DNA from: Corallium rubrum
Taxonomy: Eukaryota; Cnidaria; Anthozoa; Scleralcyonacea; Coralliidae
Length of the DNA: 64,000 nt
Assembly (NCBI GenBank): GCA_964035015.1
Contig: OZ036000.1
Coordinates: forward strand, 5,974,209-6,038,208
Direction of reading: 5' to 3'
Positions 22,990-33,499 of the stretch are shown in pieces (position 1 is the stretch's first letter; each line of letters opens with the position of its first letter). Under the pieces are notes generated by a model. It saw only the letters and a list, made by a program, of their open reading frames with translations, was not told the origin of the DNA and ran no database searches. A program made the translations under genes and the position numbers.

Positions 22990-24240
22990 ATGATAGTCGA
23001 TTAAGTGTCGTTTCATGGGTCTACGATAATGAGTAATTCTGTTTGTTTTTGTAAACAAATTACTGAAATTAGTCATGTTTTGGCTAAGATTGTGTAAATG
23101 TCGATACTATACCATACTACTGTAGCTAGTCAACGAGAAATAAAAGGAGCATTTTGAAAACTAGTTAAAGTTGTCCTGCGCAACATTATATTACTATATA
23201 ACAATTATATTACAGAAGAAGAAGAAAAAGAAAAGATCAAATTAAGCTAAGTATATAGGTACTGTTTAAATTAAAGTCTTTATTGAAACTTATTAGAACC
23301 TCGTTGTACACAAAATAATGTCGTTGAAGACAAAAGCTTAAACCAAATAAAGATTACTTAATATGGGAGTATTTTAGTGTACTTATTAAAAACGTTGGAC
23401 ACAGATATGAACAATCGATGTTCGTCCCATAGCAGGTACGTGTGTGCTTAAACGGGTGTGCTTTTCATGGCGGCAACGACGGAAAATCTTTTCAACTGAA
23501 TATGAGAAACTTCTAAAGCCAGACCACTTTGTTGATTACTATGTGTGCAGTGAACGAGATAAAAATCTTACACTATAGCTTGTCGACAAAATGTATTCGC
23601 AACAGGCTTGTCTATATAGAGCAAGACTAGTCTGTGAACAAGTTGTCACTACACATGGCGTTATTTCATGAAGATGCCACAACTGTTATCAACCTTGTAG
23701 AAATTTGTTACAGACAGTGCCACAGCATGCTATTGGAACAACATGCGACAGACTTGTTGATAATTTATTCTACAAACCAGCAAACCACTTGTTGCAGGGT
23801 TGTCTCCAACCTTGTGTGTGTATAGTGAAAGTTATTTTTTTGATATATGTTCGACTGCATATATGTAGGCGTGGAAGTCATTATTAGTGAGATAACTAAT
23901 TTAATTGCTTTATGTTACATCACGCCGTTTCCTATATATTATAATTATATGATTATATAAAATAGATTTATGTTGTATATATTATATCATAAAGTTATTT
24001 TATTACCGATGTATTACTAATGTATAAAGTACATAAGAATTTCTATTAAGCCCATTTAAGCCTCCTCGACAGACAACTCTGCATTTAGGCTGGAAGAAAG
24101 AGGAATTAGAAAATTAAAGTAAGGAAAACTAAGCGAAAAAAGAAGAAAGGGGAAGGAAAGAAGCACTACAATTTGTACTCTCCCCAGCCCCTGTCCATTC
24201 AAAATGCACCAATTCCATGGCCATGCAGCCCCTCGTAGGT
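22990..24240. other. No gene seen; degenerate ACAAGTTGT repeat at 23,625-23,820
   Basis: AT-rich. The 23,625-23,820 stretch (GTGAACAAGTTGTCAC, TTGGAACAACATGCGACAGA, CTTGTTGATAA) is probably a decayed relative of the fold-back element at 14,966. The small frames over it have no supporting features. Confidence 0.45.
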
Positions 24241-24825
24241 ACACTCTAAAAAATGTCGTGTAATTTTACACATATAGGTGTGTAATATTACACACAATGC
24301 GTGTTAAATTACACACCTTAAGATATAGTACACACTATGCGTGTAGAAACTACACACCTTCATGTGTAAATTTACACACCGTGGTGTGTAAAGTTACACA
24401 TCATGCTTTTTCAGGGTGTGTAAAAACGAGGCGTGTAAATTTACACACCCTCATTTGACTGAGATGTGTTATAATTACACACCTTTAGTTGAAGGAACAC
24501 ACCTTTGCAAAAAACACACCTTCATTTTACACACCTCACTTTTGCGAAAACACACCTTTCTTCATTTTGCACACCTTAACATTACACAACTTCGAATAAA
24601 ACACACCTTTGAAAAAAAACAACACATTTTCAAAACAAAAACAAACACACCAGTCCTTTCTTTATTTGACAATTTTTTTTGTCATTTTTGACATTTGCAC
24701 ATATATACAACTTGCATATGCAAAAGAAAACACACTTCAGATAAAACGTAATAATATATTATGCACAATTATATACATTTAATTAACATTTACAAATTCT
24801 TGTGAATGTCCGTCAACATGTTTAG

Positions 24826-25022
24826 TGGAAGCTTTGTTTTATGTTATTGCTTGTTATTATGTTTTTGATGTTGGGTATCCTGCTGCTTTCGAAGATGTTT
24901 TACTATTTTTGCAAGATGTTGGTTTGCTTTGTGTTGAGTCGAATAGCTGTCGCTACAGCAAGTATAACTCATTTTTAGCTGAAGTACAAAATTTTTGTGA
25001 AAACAATGTTGCCAGTAAATAG
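24826..25022 (+). CDS. Transposon-borne terminal exon (unknown protein)
   Basis: After TTTAG at 24,821-24,825 a frame of 64 codons runs to TAG (25,020-25,022). It contains YYVFDVGYPAAFEDVLLFLQ followed by DVGLLCVESNS. The 'yFvF.v.YP.....tL.FLQ' pattern is, from memory, a C-terminal module in animal proteins repeatedly found next to transposon ends with ACACTNTAAA termini. No start codon is present, so upstream exons must be elsewhere or deleted. I cannot name the protein. Confidence 0.5.
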
Positions 25023-25409
25023 GAATTTGTGTGTTTCGTTACACAAAATTGTATTTGATTTATTAATTTTTTTTGTATTAATTCATTTTGTGTCATTCGT
25101 TTTTGCCATTTTAACCAGTTATTGACATTCTAAACATTATGAGGCTTTTAGTTAGTTAACGTTGTATTTTGTGTGGATAAAACTTTACTTGGTTGTTATT
25201 TGTTACACTTTATGTAAAGGGTAAATCTGGCGGTGTTGTGGGAACACCTAACAGGTGTAATGTTACACGGATTTGGTGTAAAATGAAATGCGAGAGTTCT
25301 AAAAAAATAAATGCCCACAAGTTGTTTGAAACTCCTTTACTTCATCGTTTTAGGCTTTTAGCAATAAATTTTGTTCGCCAGTACATGTATACATTTTTTC
25401 AAACATACC

Positions 25410-25545
25410 CATGATGCCATGCCCGACTGGAAGCTAGCGCCAGCGTTGCATTGCGGGATAGCGTCGTTTGGATAGTGTTGGTTCCAACCTCGTACCCAGG
25501 GTGTACGAGGTTGTGTTGGTTCGTGGTCGTGATGGTTTGTGTAAA
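25410..25545 (+). promoter_or_regulatory. Promoter-like block in the inner transposon
   Basis: CCCATGATGCCATGC resembles the ZNF143/Staf-type element seen in many housekeeping and transposon promoters. It is followed by CpG-bearing CTAGCGCCAGCGTTGCATTG and GGGATAGCGTCG. About 175 bp farther on lies an ATG-initiated frame with a donor (25,720). Confidence 0.35.
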
Positions 25546-25719
25546 TTCTTCGCGAGTGGCATCAAATTAACTATTTTAAAGTATTCACCGGCATTTTAAA
25601 TTGTTTGTAAGTTAGCTGGATAAGTTAATCAGTTATTTTCACCCAAAAGTGAAGTGGGCCGTGTTTGGATTCGAAGACTTGCCACTGATGCGAAGTTTTA
25701 ATAACAGACAACAATCAAC

Positions 25720-28323
25720 ATGGATGATGGATATACTCATAGTGATATATTATTATATATACACTGTATGGGGAAGACGAAAGTCTGTTCAACATCGACT
25801 GGTTTTTACCGACATGGACCTGGCGACAGGCTGACTGAACTGTCCGATATTGAGAGGTATAAATCTTAATTTATTAACTTATAACAAGTGTTATAATTTT
25901 GCTGTTTTCTTAATAAACCTAAATTTGTTGACTCAGTCACTCCTTACCTAATGACCTGGTCAGTAGTCACCCTTATTTAGAACCAAATATGTTGTTAACA
26001 CGAAGATAAAGTTACAGGGTGAATGGGATATTCAGCCTGAAAATTTTACTTTTAGAATATAAATGACTATCCTTGATACTTGGGCACCTTTGTCATTTCA
26101 ACCTGGGTTGGGGTTTCAAATGTGAAAATTTAAGAAACAATGATTTATACAAATAATTCACTATTTCCAAAAAAATGAGTTTAGTTGAGCTAAACAGTCT
26201 ATGGACTGGAATAATTGATGGGAACAGTGAACTCAGATGGGGAGACTAATGGTATATGTGCTACTCTGAGCGATGAACCATACTTAGTGATAGAGGAAAA
26301 CTCTATTCGACCAAGGCTTTCAGATTCAAACTGTGAAACTGGCAACTTTAATTTATTAGTCCAACACTCCACTGACTGAGCTGACTGTACCTGTACTTGC
26401 TCAAGTTGGGAGCAGGTTGTGAGATGATGGCACTTATATTTAATGTTTAAAATTCAAATCTGGCTTCTTCCATACTGAGAGACTTAACTCTTCATCTAGT
26501 TATGTTGTTGGAATAAATAGCTGTATTGTGGGACAGCAAACTCAGGTGGCAAATAATGATATTCATTAGGTACTCTGAATGACGAACAATTACTGGGTAA
26601 CTGGAGAACTACTTTACTCAACTGTGGCTGGGATTTGAAGCTGTGGCCTTCAGTTTACTAAAGGATTATTTAGTAAATAATCCAGTGATTATATAAATAA
26701 GTTTTGTGGAAGCACCACGTAAAATATTTCTTTGCTAAGCTTTCGGCCTGTTGACTCAGGCCTTCATCAGAGCAATGACAACAAGTTGTTGGCTCACGTC
26801 ATTTATAAACTAAGCAACTGATCAATTAAATCATGTAAGAATACAATGGCGTATCATGTTAATTTTATTAATTAGAAAACAAAATCACGAATGTTCTCCG
26901 AATAGGGCATGCAACGTGCTATTTAATGGCTGTCCCTCCTGAGAAATAGGAGAAACGGGAAGGAATCTCTCAACTCGCCTGAAGGAACACAAGACATGTT
27001 GCATAAAAGCGCAACAAGAAAAGTCTGCTGTTGCCAAACACGCTTGGAAGTATGACCATCGTGTTAAGTGGGAAGAGTCATCACTCTTAGCCAGTGACAA
27101 GCAATACTTCACGCAAAGAACAAGAGAATCCATTGAGATCGCAAAACATCACACTATTTCTCAGGAGGGACAGCCATTAAATAGCACGTGGCATGCCCTA
27201 TTCGGAGAACATTCGTGATTTTGTTTTCTAATTAATAAAATTAACGTGATACGCCATTGTATTCTTACATGATTTAATTGATCAGTTGCTTAGTTTATAA
27301 ATGACGTGAGCCAACAATTTGTTGTCATTGTTCTGATGAAGGCCTGAGTCAACAGGCCGAAAGCTTAGCAAAGAAATATTTTACGTGGTGTTTCCACAAA
27401 ACTTATTTATATTACTTTATCGCCATGAAAACGTTCAAAGAATTAATCCAGTGATTGTTTATAAATAATAAATAATTTCAGAATGATTTGATTAATAAGT
27501 AAGCCAGATTTAAAATTTACTTCTAAATTTTTGGCTTCACCAATTTGATGTTCAGTTTAGTCTGTTTCTCTGAGTTGCGGGTGGAATGAGATGGGCTAGT
27601 TGGTAGAGTGGATTAATTACTATATAATCTATGGTTTATTCAAACAATACATGGATTAATTCTTTGGAAGTTTTCATGGCAATAATGTAATATAAATAAG
27701 TTTTGTGGAAACACCACATAAAATATTTCTTTGCTAAGCTTTACTCTGATGAAGGCCTGAGTCAACAGGCCGAAAGCTTAACAAAGAAATATTTTACTTG
27801 GTGTTTCCACAAAACTTATTTATAATACATGGATTATTTATTAAGTAATCAAATTATCCTGATTTAATCATTTTATTTACAAACCATTCCTGGGTTATTT
27901 ACTACATATTTAATGGTTATTTTCATACTTGGAAATTATTTACAAACATTCCCTTGAAACAAATAATGTATGGATTATTTAATTGTTTGTTAAATAATCC
28001 ATAGATTATTTAGCTCATATAAATACATTTCTAAATACATTGTAATGAATTTAGATAAATAATGCTAAGCCTAAAATTAAGACATTATTGATTTGGCACG
28101 CAAGTATTTTAACTTTGAAGCTCAGGTTTTCATTCACAAGTAATTTTAAATTAAGCTTCCTTGTACAATGATTTTTAACTTTAGCATATAGAATACTGTC
28201 TAAGATTTTAAATTATTACATTGTTGAGCACAAGGCTTTCCAATTACTGGTAGTAGTAATTCATTATGTCCACACACTTTGTATTGCAGGACAAATAATG
28301 AAAAGATTTCACCTGGTGATTGA
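25720..28323 (+). CDS. Possible two-exon small gene of the inner transposon
   Basis: ATG at 25,720 opens 45 codons (MDDGYTHSDILLYIHCMGK at the start) to a donor AG/GTATAA at 25,857. An acceptor TTTGTATTGCAG lies at 28,278-28,289. The phases join (2+1), and ten more codons lead to TGA at 28,321-28,323, for about 56 residues. Another frame of the second exon is open longer (FHLVIDKEIQNNIKAKLNNI), which may be the true sense if a different upstream exon is used. The Penelope-like insertion lies in the intron. The protein is not recognised. Confidence 0.3.
26237..26650. mobile_element. Diverged copy of the inverted tRNA-like repeat at 9113
   Basis: Shares GAGAGACTTAACTCTTCATC, TATGTTGTTGGAATAA, GTGCTACTCTGAGCGA and the mirrored GGTACTCTGAATGACGA. 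B-box-like GGGATTTGAAG is eroded. Confidence 0.55.
26692..27412. mobile_element. Penelope-like element in inverted-terminal arrangement
   Basis: About 255-bp arms (26,692-26,951 and 27,159-27,412) are inverted copies of each other. Each ends in ATAAGTTTTGTGGAA / TTTCCACAAAACTTAT and contains the stem CGGCCTGTTGACTCAGGCC with CTTCATCAG. Penelope-like elements typically end with a GIY-YIG endonuclease gene and often carry a partial inverted copy, which is what is seen here. The segment between and including the right arm encodes the endonuclease remnant. Confidence 0.8.
26943..27218 (+). pseudogene. GIY-YIG endonuclease C-terminal part of a Penelope-like element
   Basis: Frame to TGA (27,216-27,218) reads EIGETGRNLSTRLKEHK, then KSAVAKHAWKYDH and later ASDKQYFTQRTRESIEI. 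The GETGR..L.TRLKEH..........S A.AKHAW...H segment is the classic GIY-YIG core and following helices of Penelope-like elements. The reverse transcriptase and the leading GIY/YIG strands are missing, and a stop (TGA at 26,940) precedes the fragment. Confidence 0.85.
27691..27823. mobile_element. Minimal Penelope-like terminal hairpin
   Basis: The same two ends as 26,692-27,412, with almost nothing between them: TAAGTTTTGTGGAAACACCA and TGGTGTTTCCACAAAACTTA flank one CTGATGAAGGCCTGAGTCAA stem. It may be a MITE-like derivative or the scar of a deletion. Confidence 0.75.
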
Positions 28324-29159
28324 CAAAGAAATCCAGAACAATATCAAAGCAAAGTTGAATAACATTGAAAAATGCCATAAGTTGAAAAAAATAATTAACT
28401 ATTGTAAATAGCTAGTTACTGTATTCCACTACTGCAATTTTTTTTTATTTGTAATTCTTCTGAATTTGTTTTGGGTTTTTTTCTTAATATGGGTCAACTA
28501 CGAACATAGGCAGTTATTTGAAAAATGCAAATATTTATTAAGAGTCCCCACTAAGGTTTTAATTTTTGTGAATGAACTTTTTCAATGAGTTTTTACTAAA
28601 TAATTTAATGTAACCACAATAGTGATTTCTTATTGTAAATTTTAGTTGTACAATATTGTTAATTTTCAACTAGTAATAAAACCAGTTAACTTTTTTATAC
28701 TACTATACTTTTTAATGTTTATTCTCCATTGTAGGTACTATACTTTTACTCCCTGTTTTGATGTTTTGGTGCAAGTTTACTCTCCAAGTGTAAATTTACA
28801 CCAAGATGGTGTCCACACAGCTGCAAGCTAATTTACACTATTGGTGTAAAAGAACATGTTTTGGTGTAAGATTACTCTCCAAGTGTAAATTTACACCAAG
28901 ATGGTGTCCACACAGCTGCAAGCTAATTTACACCAATACAGTGTAAAGACACACTTCTAGTGTAATTTTACACGGTTGAAAGGTTTGATTACACCAGTTT
29001 TTGGTGTAGTTTTACACTAACTTATAGTCAATTTACCCTTTCGGCAGTGTAACATTACACCAGTTTTGGTGTTAGTTTACACCTTTTTGGTGTTCACACA
29101 GCTGCAAGAATTTACATCGATTTTGGTGTTGTGGCAATACTCCCAGATTTACAGTGTAT

Positions 29160-29600
29160 AAGAACGGTCATGTGTGCTCTATGAGATATACTTAATTTGA
29201 GAGTCTATTTGCCACAGAGCACAACTGCATGACCATTCTCTACCATCTTAGAGAATGGTTGCGACGACAAAAGGTTTTTAATTTACCAATGCATTAGGTT
29301 CATTTTGCCTCACACATTTACCAGAAATATTGACGTTATTGAATTTATTAGCAACTCTGTACAGAGATTACTAATCTTTCTATCAGTAACCTTTATGAAT
29401 TAAAACACTGGAATATATTGAAGTAGTTGGCTGCAACCATTTTTTAAGTGGCTTATTAACAGAATTGAAATTTCTTTGCATAAAAATTTATTATAGATAG
29501 ATGCTCATTGACATTTTGAAATGCTTTATATATTGAGTTCAGTTACGTCAACTAATTGTAAATAAATGTTTAAACTTTTATCAATGTTGTTTTTATATGT
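29160..29600. other. Outer-element interior, no gene seen
   Basis: Sequence between the inner element and the right subterminal array. A small inverted pair (AGAACGGTCATGTGTGCTCT / AGAGCACAACTGCATGACCATTCT-like) surrounds 29,160-29,245. No credible coding segment. Confidence 0.5.
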
Positions 29601-30109
29601 CCAAATTGCTTATACAAGGTGTGTTACCCAAACGAACATTGCTTTTACAAGGTGTGTAATGTAATGTAAGGTGTGTTATTGAATAGCATTTTTACACACA
29701 TTCAACGTGTGTTCTTTTGACACACCAGGTGTGTTGAAACAACACACCTTTTAAACTACACACATGAAAGTGTGTAGTTTTTGCGACAAGCAAAAAACAC
29801 ACCAAATGGTGTGTTATTAGTACACACAAAAAGGTGTGTATTTTGTAAAATTACACACTGTTGGTGTGTAATTTTTACACATATTATTGCGTGTAGTAGC
29901 AACACACCTTATTGTGTGTGTAGTAATTACACACTTAAAGGTGTGTTGTAGCAACACACATGATAGTGTGTACTTTTTGCGACAAAAAAGGTGTGTACTA
30001 ACTACACATCAGTTTTAAGAGTGTACTGAACCCCCAAGATTCGCCAATTTCCCCCAATTCTCCGTAAGTGCTTTCAAAAAGATGTCTGCAGATCAAAGAG
30101 ACTACTTTA

Positions 30110-30200
30110 ACCTAGGCTGTCCGAGGGTTCTCCCTTTGACGAGTAAAATAGTCTGGCGTTAGACAAGGTGAAAAAAAATAATAAAGAAACCGTTCTTGGT
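30110..30200. repeat. CGTC-hairpin dispersed repeat
   Basis: TTGACGAGTAAAATAGTCTG followed by GCGTTAGACAAGG, preceded by GAGGGTTCTCCC. Confidence 0.65.
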
Positions 30201-30241
30201 TTTGGCCCGGCTCATACAGAAATGGGTCTACCACTTATTAA

Positions 30242-30716
30242 AGTGCAAACGAAGCGAAAATTAAGTCAGTCTTACTTGAAAGAACACTTAAAATGATAGA
30301 GTAACATCTTTTGCAGTTTTTCGTTTCCTTGCTTCGTTCTTGAGATATTTCAGTTTGTTTGACATGCAAATTAAACATTTTGATGTCATAACGTGCATAA
30401 TGAGTTATCGGAAAAAGTTATATATCTTTGATATTGTTACATATAATTACCTGAAAATCTACATGTTTAGTGTTCTGGGCGAAGCACACCCAGTTTCGTC
30501 CTTTGAATTAATTTGGTTTGATAATAGCAAAGCTATATAACTTTTTCCGATAACTCATTATGCACGTCATGACTTCAAAATGTTTAATTTGAATATTAAA
30601 CAAACTGAAATATCTCAAGAATGAAGCAAGGAAACGAAAAACTGGAAAATATGTTACTCTATCATTTTAAGTGTTCTTTCAAATAAGACTGACTTAATTT
30701 TCGCTTCATTTGCACT
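30242..30716. mobile_element. TTAA-site MITE, copy 3
   Basis: TTAA flanks AGTGCAAACGAAGCGAAAAT...ATTTTCGCTTCATTTGCACT. Long inverted arms include GAACACTTAAAATGATAGAG and CTCTATCATTTTAAGTGTTC and the mirrored TGAGTTATCGGAAAAAGTTA. It ends about 200 bp upstream of the membrane-protein gene start. Confidence 0.85.
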
Positions 30717-30721
30717 TTAAT

Positions 30722-30830
30722 CTCAGCCTATTGGATGTCTGAGGGTTCTCCACTTGATGAGTAAAATCATTTGTTGTTAGATACAATAAGAAATAGAAAC
30801 CGTCTTGGCTGGCCCAAGCAGGAATGGGTT
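30722..30830. repeat. CGTC-hairpin dispersed repeat
   Basis: GTCTGAGGGTTCTCCACTTG, then ATGAGTAAAATCATTTGTTG and GTTAGATACAATAAGAAATA. An eroded copy immediately after the MITE. Confidence 0.55.
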
Positions 30831-30914
30831 AATGACTTCAGTTATTTATTTTTATCAGGAAAAAGAACAAAACAGATTTCCAGGCGATGGCTGTACATAT
30901 ATAACAAAAGCACG

Positions 30915-31223
30915 ATGTTTGCAGTCATACGGAATGAAACCTTTGGAAAATACTTGAACTTGAGCTCGACATTGAGACCGGAACATCTGACGACACAAGC
31001 GTTCACGACACATACTAGGAATCATACCGGGATGGGCACAAGACTCCGCGAGAAAAATGTCCGGTTTCACAATGAGAACATTTCTCTGTATATGTTCATT
31101 GGACTTTTCGTTGCTTTCGTACTGATCAGTACGTTTGTTATTTCTATTGAACTTTACAAGAGTGGAAGGTGTAAATGGCAAACAAGGGCCATGAAGAAAT
31201 TTGACTACACGTGTGGGATATGA
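30915..31223 (+). CDS. Small single-pass membrane protein, 102 aa
   Basis: ATG 30,915 to TGA 31,221-31,223. The coding exon seems to begin at 30,859 after TTATTTTTATCAG, so the start lies in a second exon and the first would be a 5' UTR exon. Residues 58-78 (LYMFIGLFVAFVLISTFVIS) form one membrane segment. The N-terminal 57 residues carry four N-glycosylation sequons (N7ET, N15LS, N36HT, N55IS) and no cleavable signal. The C-terminal 24 residues are basic (K82, R85, K87, R91, K94, K95). This predicts N-outside, C-inside topology. Size, topology, glycosylation and an LY-x-hydrophobic start of the membrane segment recall KCNE-type channel subunits, but no defining residue pattern proves it. AATAAA follows at about 31,469. 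Confidence 0.6.
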   Translation: MFAVIRNETFGKYLNLSSTLRPEHLTTQAFTTHTRNHTGMGTRLREKNVRFHNENISLYMFIGLFVAFVLISTFVISIELYKSGRCKWQTRAMKKFDYTCGI

Positions 31224-31224
31224 T

Positions 31225-31635
31225 CATATGAACGGATTGCTAGTTATACATCCCTCCTAGTTCCATTCTTTCCCTCAGATTGGGCGCAAGCGCTAACCTC
31301 TAGATTCGTGGGCGCAAGGTTGCCAGCCTGAATTTGGTTTTTCTTCATTAAAAGACCAAATTTCTTAAATGTGGTATTTCACGACCTTGTCGCAGACAGA
31401 AGACCCGTCAGCCGGCAAAACTGATTTTGGCCTTTTTTGAAATCACCTATACGTCATCATAAACATCTAATAAATAGTATAAAGTATATAAAAAATAAAT
31501 CACGGTAAATAATTTACGTTGATTAATTAATAAAAATAATTTCAGCATAAATTTTTTTAAAAGATTATGTTTTTACTATTATGGATGTAATTGCCATGTA
31601 TTTTAAACTAAGAATTCTTTATTTTGTTGACCTGT

Positions 31636-31637
<2 letters not shown>
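31225..31637. other. 3' flank of the membrane-protein gene
   Basis: Contains poly(A) signals (AATAAA near 31,469 and 31,493) and no further coding segment. Confidence 0.5.
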
Positions 31638-32022
<385 letters not shown>

Positions 32023-32629
32023 ACACACATACACAACACATACACACGCCAAATCAACTAACCTACAAAAATCATGAACGTAAATTACTTCAGTCTCTAC
32101 AACCTTCAATTTTTCTGCCTAAAGATTTTCCTATTCCAAAGAACAACTAAAAAGCTCTTTGTTGAATTTACTTGAAGTAGACAAAAACTTGCCTCCCCTC
32201 CTCGCACGGGAACGCTACAAGGGTATACCCTGCTCGACATAATTGTAGCAAGAAGCCACGATGAATTAAGCAATTATATAGACCAATATACAAATATATC
32301 CTGTGACTATATTATAATTATATAATTATGCATGTGAATCATAAAAACTAGCTCGTAAATTAATTAAATTATCATAAGCAAGCACCAATTATCCTAGAAA
32401 GTTTCATTCAAAATACAAGTTCATCCGAAAAAATTTCTAAAATTTTAGTTACGAAACCCTTCGTCGCTCTAAATAAAACTTCAAACAGGGAAGTCGGTCG
32501 ACAGAACTTTTAATTACTTATTGCAGCAAAAGAGAAAAAATGGCTTAAGACTTTTAATTAAAGAGGTGAAGAACAAAAAGAAATAGCTTTGAAAAGGCTT
32601 TCTCTTGAATTGAACGAGATTAAGCTGAG

Positions 32630-32637
32630 TATAAAAG
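32630..32637 (+). promoter_or_regulatory. TATA box candidate
   Basis: TATAAAAG stands 35 bp before the ATG of the small frame at 32,672. Spacing leaves room for only a very short leader. Confidence 0.4.
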
Positions 32638-32671
32638 GATTAAGGTGGCGTTTTCTCCGCCAAACATTGAG

Positions 32672-32872
32672 ATGTCTTCCATTCTAATGGTAGACATGCA
32701 TGGTTTTTATCGTTCTCCTACAGAAGCACCTGTGTGCGCTCGTAGATATAAAGACAACGGCAAACGTATTGTCGCATCAATATACGTAAAATCCGCTGGG
32801 GGGATTACTTGGGACTCGAAAAACGCCATTGTTTGTCTGTATTATATGTTATACACGGGAGATGACCTTTAG
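32672..32872 (+). CDS. Hypothetical 66-aa ORF
   Basis: ATG to TAG. It contains FYRSPTEAPVCARRYKDNGK and later IVASIYVKSAGGITWDSKNA, a balanced composition unlike random AT-rich frames. The same frame continues open after the TAG for 45 more codons, through the repeated ...LKHYDSNQKQKTVKNK segment to TGA near 33,000. That suggests a pseudogene, an exon end or readthrough. The product is not recognised. Confidence 0.3.
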   Translation: MSSILMVDMHGFYRSPTEAPVCARRYKDNGKRIVASIYVKSAGGITWDSKNAIVCLYYMLYTGDDL

Positions 32873-32896
32873 CATGACCGCATTAAGAAAAATAGA

Positions 32897-33480
32897 GCTT
32901 TAAAACACTACGACTCTAACCAAAAGCAGAAAACCGTTAAAAACAAGCATCTTGCAACGCAGATTCAAATTGTATATTACAGGAAAAATCGCCTCGTGTG
33001 ACACTTCTAGATTATAATAATATAGTTACTTCTTGGCTTCTACTTCGTGTACATAACACAAAATTTTGGAATCGTTTTTTAAAATTTTGGAATTTTTCAA
33101 TTCACGTTTAATGCAAAGTTTAGTGAAGTTTTAAAAAGAACGAAGTAATTCAACTGATTCCATGACCATGTGTCTGGTATAAAATGTAGGTGTGACGTAT
33201 TCTGTATCCGATACACGAACACGGAGTCTACTTTTTAGCCTTCATGGCAACTTGCATACATCAGAAATCCTACAGCAACTAGCAATATGTTTTTCAGAAA
33301 AAAATTACGTTGCGCTGAAGGACAAAAAGTCGTCCCATGTAACGTCCGTCACCTTAAAACACTACGGCCCTAACCAAAAGCAGAAAATCGTCAAAAATAA
33401 GAAATGACATTTATAAGGTGAAAGATAAAGCTTATAAAAACTACAATCCTCACCAAAAGCAGAAAATCAAGAAATGAGGT
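32897..33480. repeat. Three copies of a coding-like 45-bp module
   Basis: The plus-strand modules at 32,897-32,945, 33,352-33,407 and 33,430-33,477 share ACCAAAAGCAGAAAA. They read as KHYDSNQKQK, KHYGPNQKQK and KNYNPHQKQK in open frames, and the last two end in a stop. The second copy also has a TATAAAA (33,178) upstream, as the first set does. They look like diverged duplicates of a small gene end. Confidence 0.45.
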
Positions 33481-33499
33481 TTCGGATGACTTTATAAGA

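Larger units (their letters stand above)
25204..29157. mobile_element. Inner nested element with GGTGTAA/TTACACC ends, 4.0 kb
   Basis: Left end TTACACTTTATGTAAAGG and GTAAATCTGG; right end CCAGATTTAC and AGTGTATA. GTAAATCTGG plus CGGTGTTGTGG is inverted as CCACAACACC...CCAGATTTAC-type sequence at the other end. The right end carries a tandem duplication of about 93 bp (28,765-28,840 and 28,858-28,933: CTCCAAGTGTAAATTTACAC, GATGGTGTCCACACAGCTGC). A CpG-containing promoter-like block lies at 25,410-25,545. A Penelope-like insertion and a SINE-like copy lie inside. Confidence 0.55.
24242..30023. mobile_element. Outer nested element with TGTGTAA/TTACACA ends, 5.8 kb
   Basis: CACTCTAAAA at the left and TTTTAAGAGTG at the right are inverted, each preceded or followed by TA. 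The first about 380 bp and last about 420 bp are arrays of short palindromic motifs such as TGTGTAATTTTACACA and TTACACACC, i.e. fold-back-like subterminal repeats. A coding exon lies just inside the left end (24,826-25,022). A second element (25,204-29,157) sits in its middle. Confidence 0.65.
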
